From: Sipunculus nudus
Taxonomy: Eukaryota > Annelida > Sipuncula > Golfingiida > Sipunculidae
NCBI GenBank assembly: GCA_026874595.1
Contig: CM049306.1
Location: forward strand, 35,790,019-35,854,018
DNA: 64,000 nt
Direction of reading: 5' to 3'
Shown here in pieces: positions 24,265 through 36,411 of the stretch (within the stretch, counting starts at the first letter, position 1; the number at the start of each line of letters is the position of its first letter). The notes below the pieces were generated by a model, which was given only the letters and a program-made list of their open reading frames with translations, made no database searches and was not told the origin of the DNA. The position numbers and the translations under genes are program-made.

Positions 24265-27200
24265 GTAAGATATATAGTATTAGAAAAAGTAGAAAAGTAT
24301 GGAAAATAAGAACTGACATGATATTTTCCAGGGTTTTCTGGAATAAATAGCGTTGATGAGTCCAGCATCGTTGCCTTGATCGTTCTTAATATGTTTGTAG
24401 AGCATATAGAGTTGAGGAATGCATCGCTGTGGTCTCCCATCATGTTGCACTCATTTCGTGGTAAACAACCCTTAATCTTAACATTGGGCTACGAATGACG
24501 AATTAGCACAAAAGAATACATGTGAACTCACAATACAAACTGCAATTTCGTCTCTTTGGTAACGATTCATTTCCTTTAACTCGTACAAACATGCGGAGGA
24601 ATTTATCAGTATATGCTGAGTTAAAACATAACTTTTCTCGCTCATGTTAGAAAGTATACTAAAAATGCTAAAAATGATCTGGTCTATGTCAAGTGAGAGC
24701 GTACTTGTAGGCCATGAGTCAGAAATCAAGGAAATATTTGCATCCTCATAGTATTAAAGGGCGTTCCTTGCTGAAGGATGCAACGGTGCTCTAACAGATA
24801 TAGTACGCTGGCCGTAAATTCTCCAGTGTCCGAGGGGCAGGAATGGTGCTAAGAGTAAATGAGTGTGAAAATGTCGTTTCCGAATAGATAAAATTCATTA
24901 ATACAACGTTAAAATCAGTAAAACATCGGTTTTTAGTTGTCCAAAGATACATAACGTAGTTACATCGGAGGACTAGTATGTATTTAATTTAAATTTGATG
25001 ATCAACTTGCTTTAATATTTTAGATTTGCTTAACTAGCGCTATCCTCTTTACAGTTAGTTGAAAAGAGCTGACGTTTTGCCATGTCAGGTCAAGCCATGA
25101 AAGTATGCCAATTTTATCAAAGTCAGCACAGACGGTAAGCCATCGCGGCTCTAAATATGCTCCGATTTGTCTTTAAACCTTCGTGTTAATTAAATTTCAT
25201 GATTTTTTTTTCGAAGATACATATATTCACAGAAACTTCACATTATTAGTAGTGATAACAAAAAGACTGCGTTGACTTTTCTTGTATTTTTAGGCCTTTT
25301 ATCGGCTTAACTGTTGTACCAGGAGTACCAAGGAATGGAAATCATATAATAAATAGTAAAACCCTAATAATAAACAAATAATATCTACAGCATCTGAATA
25401 ATAATTTTTGTGATTATGTTGTTTATGTATTAAGTATGTCTGACATTGAAAATAAACAAAACTTCCTTTCATTCCTTGAATCCTTACGGATCGAATGAAG
25501 AAAAGTATTTATAGTTTGCAGGCTTCTTGACTCTCGGTGCATGAAAATACGGATATAGAGTCTTAGAAAGCTGGAGGCGTGCTCAGCTGTATTTGGCACC
25601 TGCAAACAAGCCTGGCTGGGAGTGCTAGATGACTCTATTCAAAACTCTTGCTAGCATAAGTTCATGGGAGAAATGGTCAGATGCAAAATACGGGTTTCTC
25701 ATCAACTAAACGTATTCTAAATCTCATTATATTATCATTTAACATAGTTAAATGATAAATGAATATAGATTTTGAATGAACTAAACCTATTTCCTGGAAG
25801 AAAAACATTTCTTTATTTCATTAAAAAATACATAAGTTGTGAGATCTGTTAAAAAGCTGTTGGTACATCTATGAGCACTGTCAACTTGTCAGTGACGTCA
25901 GCCACGGAAAAAAATCCTGTGACCAAAAATTTACAAAATTTCAGAAGAGAATAAAAACATGTATTGTTAGGTTTAAGTCAGTTATAAAATTTGGCTGGGA
26001 CGTCAAACTTTGCACCAGCCAATCATATCAGGGCCCAGTCTCTGTCCTGAATGCAATGCACCCAGCATATAAATAACCATTGTGCTAATACGTTAATCTA
26101 CCTCTCGATCAAGAGGTAGTCCGCGCCCCCTGCATCCCTCTAAACCCGTCCTTGCCATGTTTGAGCGGACATTTACGACAACAGGTAAACGGTCCCATGA
26201 GTAGGGCTGGATAGGGACATATCTTCGTGAGACGAAAACATTACAGGTTTTCGTAAGAAAATCAAATAAGGTCTACACAAATGATCTAATGTCTAATTTT
26301 TTTTACGATCCCATATATAAATATTAATAAAAAATACCAGGAGATTAAAAAATAATGAAATTTTAAGGCCAAAAAAGGTATGGTTTCCAGGCACTTTTTT
26401 AATTCAGTGCGGGCGGACGATTTTTTTTTTTTTTTTTTGCCTTTCACTACGTTTCGATAACAATATCATATGATCAGGGAAAAGCGTGATAATAATCTTC
26501 TCTTTTTTTTGCTTAACAGTTAAAAGCACTTCATAACAAAAGAAATTTTATCAAAATTATATTATTTTATCTTCTTCAAAGATGAAAATCGAAATAAAAT
26601 TTTTTTATGGGGGGGGGGGGGGTTAGAATTGACGCGGGCGTTGCCTAAGAACCATAACTCTTTTTTGCCTGATTGGGGAGGGAGGGGTTCTTGAACAAGT
26701 ATAATGGATCTGAAGATTTGTTGTTTATTGTCAAAAATACAAAGTTCTCATATTTTCAAACCAAATTGTACAATATTTCTAAAAACCTATTAGATCTTAG
26801 TTACGTCAAATATTGTACCGCCACAAGACTGGAAAACCAGGAGAGCGACCAAAAGCGTCCCTGGTTAGGGGCCTGCTAACAGATAATTTGAAATCTTTAT
26901 TTATCACAATAAGGCAGTCCTATAGATCCGGAAACTTGAATTCAAATTAAAAAAACTTAATCTTTATATATTTTGAAACTGTTGGACTAAACATTTCTTT
27001 TTCTCTCAGAAATCAGTTGTCTTATCCAACACACAGCAGAGAGAACATACAGGAAGCAAGCGGGGACACGTGCACTAGCTGCAGTGACAATGCACATAGA
27101 CTTGGGACGTCGCCCACAGGATCTGCGTCAATTAGGGTGCTTTTACAAATGTACAGAAAAGACAACCTGCAGGGCGGTCAACATCTTCAACAATAACAGT

Positions 27201-30191
27201 TGTGAACTGGTACTGGCGGGTATTGATAGGTTCATCCCAACTGAGGATGCTACACTCTACGTGGGCGATGACTACAGTAAGTACATTGGCGGTGGCTACA
27301 ATAAGTTAGTGCTCAATTTTTTGAAACATGATGAGAATATAGATTTATCACCGTTGACTATTCTCAGTCATAAGCTGAATTTAAAGTTGTTATCAGTTCA
27401 AGTGGATAATAAAAAACTGCTACCTTAGTTTTAATGGCACAATTGCTGTGAAACAAAGGTATTGTAATTGATCTTACCATGAATTTTTATGTGCCTTCAT
27501 TCAATGAATAATCATTAGCAGAGCAGTTGCGACCAACCAATCAAGATACCGTTGGAAATGTCAAACATTCACTCACCCGACAAGCTGAAAATTTGCATAA
27601 TTGAGGCGACTGTCCCAAAAAGAACACACAGAGTCTGTATCAATATAGGTGTTGGCATTTTTTCCGGGAAATTTTTATACATAGGAAACAGAATAAAAAG
27701 TTTTAAGTCAAAGGTCGCAGGAGCTATTCCGCCGACTACCGAGTGTAAAATAATGTCTTACATGACACCTAATTCGTATGAGACAAATATTCCAAAATAA
27801 TGCAAAACACTTCACAATGACTGTGATATATTCATCACTGGAGAACAGAGATAAAGCAATTCCAGTTGATGACGTCAGTCAATGCGATCTCATACGCGAC
27901 AGACTTTTGTGACGTCACCGTTCTTTTATAAACAGTTGTCGTACCATTGGCATGGAAGGCCCTCGGTGTAGGAGTGTATAGGGGGGTCATTGGTATAGTT
28001 AGGTCAAAAGGGCGGAGCTAGCATATGGGCTTAGGTGGTCAGGTCAATTACCATGCAAAGTCACTGAAAGACCATACATATATAATCTAAGTATATGATA
28101 TGCTATTCCAGTCAGCAACTTTCAGTTTTGCACAACAGTAAAACTGGTATTGGTGAACTAAAATGTGCATTCTAATTAATGCAAGGCTCCGCCATGTGTT
28201 TGCATTCACTTATACGGTCTATATTCCCGGGTTCATCCTTGCATAAGTGACTGTACATTTGTTAATATTCCTTGATGACGTCCCTTATCTAATTCTAATC
28301 CTTAAAGAAAAAGGAATCAAAAGAGCTGATTAATCTATGTTCCGTCTCTCCTTTTTTTGTCACATTTTTTATCACCCTTCATCCTTTTGCAATGGCACAA
28401 TGTCCACTGGGAAATGCATGAATGGTATTTTACATTCACTTTTTCACTTTTTAATCACCCACCTACATTCGCAATTATTCACAGAGTGAACATTAGACCA
28501 CTTGGTTATAAACATTTTTTGTCATACATTCCTGTCTTATACTCTTTTTTATCTACTTTTCATTATATATTCCTGTCGTATACATTTGTATTGTACTTTT
28601 TTCATTTTAACATTCCTGTGTTATACTTTTTTTTACTATACATTCTTGCCTTATAAATTTGTTTTATACTTTTTCATTATAAATACCTGTCATACTTATT
28701 TTTATTATACTTTACTGTCTTATAATATATATTACATTCTTTTTTATCACACTGTCTTTAATATGCATTCCTGCCTTATACTTTAATATTACTTTTCATT
28801 ACACATTTCGTCCTACTTTTTTACATATTTTACTTTTATTATACATTTCGCTCATAAATATTTGTAATACTTTTTCATACAATCCTGCTTGGTATTTTGC
28901 AATATACCTTTTTTATTATACATTCCTGTCTGATACTTTTTATTATTTATTACATACATTCGTGTCTTACACATTTTAAATAAACTTTTTATTATAAATT
29001 CCTGTCTTATGTTTTTTATTATACTTTTTTATTATACATTCCTGTCTTATTCTACTTTTAACCAAATTTCTCTTATATATTTCTGTCATAAAGTTTTTAT
29101 TATACTGTTTTATTATACAGACCTACGAGAATGTCCGCCTGGCTATGGCTACATGCTTCAGTCCCTATCGGTTACTGAGGGTGGTCAGCTGCCTCCTTCC
29201 TGTTACCAGTTTGTGTCAGAGGACTTGGACTGGCAGAGAGGCCGCGACCGATGTCAGTCTATGGGTGGAGATCTCGTCAGCGTAGAGACTGAGGAAGAAC
29301 AACTATTTTTGCAATTTTCAATCGAAAATTATCTCAATCTTCACCCATCAGATAAAGGTTGTAATAGTTTTGTCTGTTACAACAAATGTTTTCATCTTAA
29401 TTAAGAAGTCAATGTGAAAATATGCATCTGCATCGTAAGGAATGCAAGCCTCCGCCATGTGTTTGCATTCAATTGTTCAGCTCATATTTCCAGATTAATC
29501 CGTGCTTGAATGGCTGTACGGATGTGAATATTTATGCTTAAGCTAAATTCGAAAATGTATGCACATTGTATTTACTTTTCAGAATATGTATAAAAAATGT
29601 ACCCAAGTAGAGTAACACGTGTCATATATAAAAAAATCAACTGTTCAAATATGCATCTGCATCGTAAGGAATGCAAGCCTCCGCCATGTGTTTGCATTCA
29701 ATTGTTCAGCTCATATTTCCAGATTAATCCGTGCTTGAATGGCTGTACGGATGTGAATATTTATGCTTAAGCTAAATTCGAAAATGTATGCACATTGTAT
29801 TTACTTTTCAGAATATGTATAAAAAATGTACCCAAGTAGAGTAACACGTGTCATATATAAAAAAATCAACTGTTCAAACTTTTTTCTGAGACCTTAAATG
29901 ATATGAAATAGATTGATTAGATGTGGTGGCGTAAGTGTTTAATTATTTCCAGGGAAGAAAACAAGCTTCTGGACCTCGGGATCTGATGCGGACAAAAAAG
30001 ATACGTGGGTATGGAAGGCGACAGGTGCTGCCGTCTGGTATCAGAACTGGGCTCCAAACGAACCAAGCAACTTTCATAACAGGGAACATTATATTAATCT
30101 CTGGAGTTATGCAGATTATGCCTGGAATGATGATAAAATGCGCCCCGATGACCCTACACTTCCAATCTGCGAAACAAAAGCAATGCTCTAA
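24225..30191 (+). CDS. Secreted PAN/apple-C-type lectin 1 (four coding exons, 260 aa)
   Basis: The exons 24225-24264, 27010-27276, 29121-29357 and 29953-30191 join in phases 1,1,1 to 783 nt, exactly 261 codons with the stop. Order: signal peptide (about 1-14); PAN/apple-like module (about 35-103) with a C..C..C..C core reading like CFYKC, TCRAVNIF and SCELVL; then a CTLD (about 107-260). CTLD landmarks are LPPSCYQF, the first domain cysteine in RDRCQSMGG, SVETEEEQ, WTSGSDAD, EPSN in place of EPN, WNDD and ICE. The family uses CTLDs for sugar or surface recognition outside the cell. The tyrosine in EHYINLW replaces the usual inner cysteine, and its partner after WND is also absent, so only the C1-C4 bridge remains. 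The EPS triplet leaves sugar specificity unclear. Two homologues lie on the other strand at 46.5 and 61.6 kb. First-exon choice is the least certain part. Confidence 0.8.
26390..26640 (+). repeat. Dispersed repeat family R4, copy 1 (in lectin 1 intron 1)
   Basis: Inverted relative to 53495-53725. Both contain atcatatgatcaggg/ccctgatcatatgat, a stretch around aaagcacttcataacaaa, a poly-G run and ttgacgcg. Confidence 0.65.
27010..27276 (+). CDS. Lectin 1 exon 2, PAN/apple-like module
   Basis: The acceptor is tttttctctcag and the donor gtaagt, 267 nt, phase 1 to 1. It encodes a basic YRKQAGTRAL segment and then the four-cysteine PAN core with VNIFNNNSCELVL. The same exon in lectins 2 and 3 is 243 and 249 nt. 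Confidence 0.88.
28168..28265 (+). repeat. Diverged copy of the lectin-intron repeat R5
   Basis: Shares ctccgccatgtgtttgcatt and the surrounding order with the two tandem units at 29418-29875. It lies in intron 2 of lectin 1. Confidence 0.55.
28500..29118 (+). repeat. Degenerate minisatellite in lectin 1 intron 2
   Basis: About 600 bp of diverged units close to ttattatacattcctgtctt followed by atacttttt. It ends exactly at the acceptor of the CTLD exon, so the repeat itself supplies the pyrimidine-rich tract. The frames reading F/Y/L-rich peptides here are noncoding. Confidence 0.85.
29121..29357 (+). CDS. Lectin 1 exon 3, first half of CTLD
   Basis: The acceptor is ttttattatacag and the donor gttgta (non-consensus after GT), 237 nt, phase 1 to 1. 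Encodes ECPPGYGYM, SCYQF, W..G.DRC and VETEEEQL. The homologous exons are 213 and 216 nt. Confidence 0.88.
29418..29875 (+). repeat. Near-perfect tandem duplication, 229-bp period
   Basis: Two consecutive copies, starting near 29418 and 29647, are identical as far as I can read. They include an acceptor-like cttttcag in each unit and lie in intron 3 of lectin 1. The lack of divergence implies a very recent duplication or an assembly artefact. Confidence 0.9.
29953..30191 (+). CDS. Lectin 1 exon 4, second half of CTLD
   Basis: The acceptor is attatttccag, and it ends at TAA (30189-30191). Encodes the WTSGSDAD turn, NEPSN, EHYINLW, WNDD, LPICE and an eight-residue tail. The terminal CTLD cysteine is present here, unlike in lectin 3. 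Confidence 0.9.
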
Positions 30192-30380
30192 AGTATCTGT
30201 CATAATGTCCATTTACCCTGTGAACTGAGGGGCGCGGACAGATTTACGGGTAACAGGTAGTAGGTTTTGTTTGGAACAACGTTATGCCACGTCGGCCACA
30301 CACACGAAAACACACACGAAAGGGTGAAGCCAGAATTGAGGGAGGGGAGGGGGCCGAAATATTTGGCAAAAGCAACTGAA

Positions 30381-30383
<3 letters not shown>

Positions 30384-30438
<55 letters not shown>
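30384..30438. repeat. (TA)n microsatellite in lectin 1 3' UTR
   Basis: About 54 bp of TA between the stop codon and the putative polyadenylation hexamer. Confidence 0.95.
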
Positions 30439-30441
<3 letters not shown>

Positions 30442-30496
30442 CATATGGATTAATTCCAATTAGAAATATCGAACCTATTGATAATGAAGAATTTTC

Positions 30497-30502
30497 AATA
30501 AA
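30497..30502 (+). terminator. Putative polyadenylation signal of lectin 1
   Basis: AATAAA about 306 bp past the stop codon; the first canonical hexamer I found downstream. Confidence 0.4.
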
Positions 30503-33164
30503 CAGTCATTAATTACTGCATGTGCAATTATTTATATTGAAATAAGACCCAAGTCTGTGGATACTAGTGACGGAAATTCCTGATTGTGTTTTAGACCTTT
30601 AAAGGTGTGTTTCCATGTGCGCATATATGTGTATATGCGCGAAAAAGCGCACATATGATTTTGTTACTGGGGTTTTTCCATGTGTGTGTCAGCGTATATG
30701 CGATTGTGCACAAGCGAATTTGCTTGAAAATCGCAACAGTAGTGATTATCACGCTTAGGGTCTGCGTGAATTCAGGAATTCCTGGTAAAATGACGTCACT
30801 TCACCATCATATTGAAGAAGACCTATACTACCTTCACTCAGGGCTTCAATGTAGGGGGAACCGGTATGGGGCATTCAGATTTTCGAAGATCTTTGAATGG
30901 TTACATTTATTATTATCATTAGACGTTTAATGGATAGATTGATGTAAGGATGATATGGAAGATGGGTTTACCGTACATGTTTAAGGCAAAGGCAAAAAAA
31001 CTGTTCCTAAAGAAAGAAACAAGAACAAGCAACCCTCGTTAGTAGGCCTACCAAACCAGTGACACTTGAATTGACACATATTGTCAGTAGATAGACAGTA
31101 GATATAAAGATATTGAAAATTCTAAAAAATGTGCTGTGTAGGAGCTAAATTATGTATTTATGGTGGGAAACCACTAAAAGTAAGGAATAATTTGTTTTTG
31201 TAGGGACTTGAAATTATGTATTTTAAGTGGATAATTACTTAAAGTTAGGAAACAAGAGTTCAATTAATGAATTCTTGTTGGAGGGTCTGCGTGAAGGAGC
31301 CTTGTTTCTCCCTGATTATCGGCTGGGTAATGTCCTTGTTGACACTGCGTCACGTCCCTGTGTTTATTTTTCACACAGAAGGTTTATCTATGAATTTAAA
31401 AAAAAAATCGCCTGTCTACATTTCGCCTGAGAAGTGTCAATTACAAACATAAAGTAAATGGTGCAAATATAGAGTATGTATCGTCAACATCCTTTCAAAA
31501 TATCACCAACAGAAGGTATTTATTCGTGAAATATATATTTTGTATATTTATAAACATGTGGATCTGTTATTCGGTGTAATATATCTGTGACGCGGTATTG
31601 TCATATTAACAGAAAATTTTGCACATTTGTTCTTGGATATTTTACGTGATGCAATTGTTTCCGTAATTCTTGAAGATGTAAATGCGTGGTGACAGTACGC
31701 GATACGTTCAACGGTTGTGGTCATTTCAACATTGTGCTATTAAGGATAACTTGGATGAATTTGGAGATTAACAATACTGGCATGCTGACATAAGAAATGG
31801 GTGCCAAGGGATTAAGAGTCACATTTCGTTCACATTTACAGACCGCAAAAGGGCCAGTGATTGGGTCAAATGTCAGATCAACCATGCTTAAACCCTTCAC
31901 TGAGTGCAGGTTTCATTCATAGGTTCAATATAATTTAAACCTGCGCTGGAGGACGGCCTGTGTTGTGAATGACCAGATCACCAAGCGAATTAAGACGCAG
32001 GCATTCCGATCTTTGCCGAAGGTAACGTTCACGCATGAGAGAAACTATGCAAAATCACTCCAAATGATGTGTACATTAAAGATTATTTATTCTCATATCA
32101 TCGAGGTCACTGCGGGGACAATATCCTTTAAAATGAGGTATGGCATAATGTCATACGCAACGTGGTTTCAGAGAACACTCATAATTGATGTGGGCCAACT
32201 TCTAATAATAAGTATTAGATTTTGTATTAACTACCAGTAATGAACAAGTATTTCCATTTCTTATGTTATCCATGTTCTCTAGGTTAATTAAATTGTGTGC
32301 TAGTTAGATTATTAATATAAAAACAGATAAAATCTGTGTAGATACTGTTTGGTAAGATCACGAAATTGGAGCATTCGCGTACCAATGAAAAGGTAAACAC
32401 CGCGAAATTTTAACCCCGAAAATATGAATTCAACCAAAGTAGATACAGTAAAGTATGTCGGTACACGGTGATGTGTAGCTATTTAACCATAAATAGTGAC
32501 AGTTGTTCGCTGTTCATACTGCTTCATTAGATTTGACATTATGACCTGTCTTTTCTCAAAATGGTTTGCTTAAAAGAAACTAAAATTTGAAGAGCAATCA
32601 CGGCTGATGGTTATTATCATACACGGGCAGAAGAACAATAATACCCTCACATGCTAATGGGGAAAATTATTCGAAATCCTAGGGGGATGGAGTTAAAAAA
32701 ACAACAAATCTTATCGTGTTTTTTTATTAGCCGACACTTTATAGTGACGGAAATTAGCATCATGCTTTTCTTATTTACTGATCTGTATGTATGATAGCAT
32801 TTTAAAATGAATAAAAGATGAAATTTTTCCCATATTCAGGAATGGAATATTCCTTTACCTGACTGTTAGTTATTTTTTATATATGTATGAGTGTGCATGT
32901 ATATACAATTTTTCACACAATAATGTGGTGTTTCATGTGAGCGTTTCTGCTTGACAAAAGGAGCTGTGATCCCATGTGAGCGTTTATGAACAGATGGGAA
33001 CCAGTAGACAGTAGTGGTACAGTGAATCTAGCAGGTCTTTCAAATAATTGGTGAACGTACACTCAGCAGTGCACATGAAAGTTCAGTTCACCATGTATAT
33101 ACTTTTTTTGCCATGGATCATACAATTTCCAATTTACTTGGCCCTGTGTATGTATCTCTGCATG
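30503..33164. other. No gene recognised
   Basis: AT-rich sequence without supported exons. The open frames at 30.6 and 31.2-32.2 kb have no domain and no paralogue. Confidence 0.45.
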
Positions 33165-33580
33165 TGAAAGTCACATGATCATGGCTAGTCGTACGACTGG
33201 TCGAACCACTAGTCGGGATCGATCGCGACCAGTCTTAGCCACAAAGTGATCTAAGCCTGTGTCAAGAGCTATCGCACGACAAGCCGGTGTCTGCGACCGC
33301 TCGGTAGCTCCGATTTGTACCAATCACAAAAGACCAACTACAACCACTCATCAACTAGTCGTACGACCACATAAGAGTACCACTAATCTGGCCAAGACCA
33401 CTGAAGATAAATCGTAGGGATGTGAACCGCGCGCATTCACTCCCGACTAATAAGGAGCACTTGTTGCGATTGGTTAGGACTAGTCCTACGACCATTTAAT
33501 GACTAACTACCATTTTCAAGTAAAAAGTTGTCGTAACCTGTCGTAAACCGGTCGTAAGTGCATGTGTGACTGCGGCCTTC
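33165..33580 (+). mobile_element. Short TIR element (MITE-like) with gtcgtacgac repeats
   Basis: The ends resemble each other when one is reversed: agtcacatgat... on the left and cagtcacacatg... in the right reverse complement. The interior is dense in palindromic units such as tagtcgtacgactggtcg. Related sequence occurs at 46969-47520 and about 49880-49985. Confidence 0.5.
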
Positions 33581-35868
33581 GGTGAAACATTATATGGGTT
33601 TAGTTACATCATTTATGACCTCTGCACAAATACTAGTTACAAAGTGTTAATTTTTGTTCACCGATTTGAAATCATCATAGTCTATGGTATGGAAGGTCTG
33701 CTATTAACGCTTAGCAGAAATTATATAATACTACAAATACGGAATAACTGTGAGTCATTGTAAAAATCGAAAAAAAATTATAGATAAAGGATGAAACGTT
33801 TATTAGATTATGCAAATTTTATATTTTATTTATGTTCGCTTCTAAAAACGGCTGGAACTACCCCATCTTCCGATGCATCGGACTTGCGCTCTCCGAGACC
33901 GACCAGAAAATACTAGACCAAGCAAAAGTAACCTCTAGTTGTTTCATTTAATACATAAGAACTACATGTGTCACACGGACAATTAAAGGTCAAACATTGA
34001 TTACCCTCCCATGCCTGTCAACCCCCTCACCCCAGCCCTCTAGCCCACCCTTGCAATCATCTCTACATCCTGCGTGTCACCCCCCCCCCCCCCCCCAACA
34101 AAACCATTGAATTCTGATTTTGTTTTTCTTTTCTTTGCCCACCTCGAGCATCCATGAAAAATGCTTGCAGTATATTTCAAATGGTAGGGTTTTTATCGTT
34201 TTTAAGACAACGTCCCTGCATACTGGATATGCAACATTTAAGCTAAACAAATAATTTATCAGGCATCTAAATACATTTTTGGATAAAAATTTAACTGTTT
34301 CCAGTTGCCCTTAGTTTGAACCATATCGTCAGTTTCAGAGGGAAGTGAAAAGTATTTTAAACTGTATTCTGTTTATTTCTTAATACTAAGTCGGTGGGAC
34401 ATTTACAATTTTATAATTCGTCAGAAATTGAAACGAGCCCATTCTAAGATCAGAAGTTAACGGCCTTAAGATAAGGTCACGGTCAAAAATAAATATCAGG
34501 TGCAAATCTGTATGACTTATATTCTAACCATGTTTCAGCTGTTGAAAATAAGACATATTAGAGCGTAAACAGAAAACCATGGCACAAGAAAGAAAAAAAT
34601 CCATTTTTTTTGTCTACGTATAGGTGCACGAACAAAAATGTTTTACCCAGATATGACTATTGAAATAAACAAATCAATCTCTATATGCCCAACCCCCTTG
34701 CTGTGTGTGTGTGGGGGGGGGGGGGTAAATTAGACGAGAACAAGTGGGGCCAATATAGACAAAAATGAAGTAAAGCATAATAAGGAATAACAATAATGAA
34801 CTGACCAGATCAGATTATATAACAACAGGCCAAGTCACGTAGGAAGAGTGGTCGTATCTTAGGGGATATGTGGATAAATTTGTGCAGGTTTCCCGGAAGT
34901 TGCTTTTTATCAGAGATGCCGCAGAGAACAAAATATCCTGAGTGCCTGGACCGAAATCGTGCTGATTTGTATGCATGTCATCGCGAAATAACCGGTTAAT
35001 GTCAACATCATAATTACGAATACGGCACACATTGTTTCCACGGGTTTCTAAAGTTAACATTAAAAGTTCCCGCAGAGCTATAGCTCAACACTGTATGCTT
35101 ACTGTCAGCAATATTTGATTTTTGGTGATAATTAACGTTATTTTAAAATAAATGGTCCCATGCGTCACAGTTGTGTAATAATACCGCGTAAAATCGACAT
35201 GGATATGGCAGGTCTAGCCTAGCATATTGGTATCACAACGGAGGGATAAATAAAGTGATTTTTTCTATCTATTTTGTGTAAAGTTTCCTAGAAACCAGGT
35301 GAATACTTTCAGCAACGGAAGCTTGTATTTTCAACAAGCATTATTTTATAATTATTACGAGTTTCAATCGTTTTTTAAGCCTTTCCACTTGAAACAATCA
35401 CATGGAGTTTTGTTAAATTAAATAATAAAATAATTTCTTTACTTAAAACTCAACTTCCATAAAACTTAAATAATTCTATATATAGCATTTTGATATGTGT
35501 TCACTTTTTCCAGTCAACTAGAGAATACCATATATGTTGGGTTGTGCCGTAAATTCCAAGTTATTGAAATTTTGTATACCATAATAATCTAATAATATTT
35601 CTTTTTTTTTGTAAGAAGAGAAGAGAATATTAAATGAAAAGTTTAAATAAATAAAATTTTAAAAGTATATTTAATGTGAAGTAAAACCTCATTTATGTCA
35701 ATGTTGTGCATGGATAAAACGGGAAAACTGAACAGGCAGCTATACGCCATTACATTTATACTACAGTTTTTTTTTTGTCTGTGTCTCAAAAAGAAAATTC
35801 GTCACATATCCATTATTGATAAACCACGGTATTCGCTACAGTGTTATAAGTCGGAAAATGCTGTAAAT
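33581..35868. other. No gene recognised; contains repeat R2 copy at 34474-34555
   Basis: Includes poly-C (34081-34096) and poly-G (about 34712-34725) runs and the second copy of R2. No supported exon. Confidence 0.45.
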
Positions 35869-35977
35869 ATGTCTGGTTATAATCGATGTATTGTCTTTGC
35901 CGACTTTTGCCTTTACCTTACGGCTTCATACATAAACAGCCAAGGAGGCAACGTCTTGCCCTGTTATGGCAAATCAG
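35869..35977 (+). CDS. Paralogue 1 exon 1, predicted signal peptide
   Basis: The ATG at 35869 was chosen because it leads directly into a hydrophobic run (CIVFADFCLYLTASY) and leaves phase 1 at donor gtattt, as exon 2 requires. The frame stays open upstream to 35695, so a longer N-terminus cannot be ruled out. No homologous exon was found in the other copy. Confidence 0.5.
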
Positions 35978-36325
35978 GTATTTTATTTAATTCCAAGTCA
36001 CCTGAAATCGCTTCGTTAGTTCCGGTGATTTTAGAACAATAAAATGTTATACTGATTATTTGCTCCACACCATTTTCAATCTTCCGCAACATAGAGTTTG
36101 TATGACAATTCTCTTTCTTTAAAGAATGATTGGCTGCACTACAACACTATCGGCTGATAATGTAAAGCATATAGTAATATCGTGTAGCCTTAGCACCAAC
36201 AACATTTGTTTTGTTTTTTTTTCATTTGAAAACAATAATGTTGAAACGGTAATTTCCCACAAATAACATGTATTGTTATTGTTTTTTTTTCCATGAAAAT
36301 GTACGCCTTTTGCGTATTGATTGAA

Positions 36326-36411
<86 letters not shown>

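Noticed and set aside
26156-26184. Alternative first exon of lectin 1 with ATG and donor gtaaac in phase 1
   Set aside because: The encoded MFERTFTTT is not hydrophobic, while lectins 2 and 3 and the exon at 24225 all encode signal peptides.
28357-28786. F/Y/L-rich frames resembling membrane proteins
   Set aside because: They are translations of the intronic minisatellite. Hydrophobicity comes from T-rich units.
29418-29875. CRISPR-like direct repeats
   Set aside because: Only two long adjacent copies without spacers, in an animal intron. No array was seen anywhere in the window.
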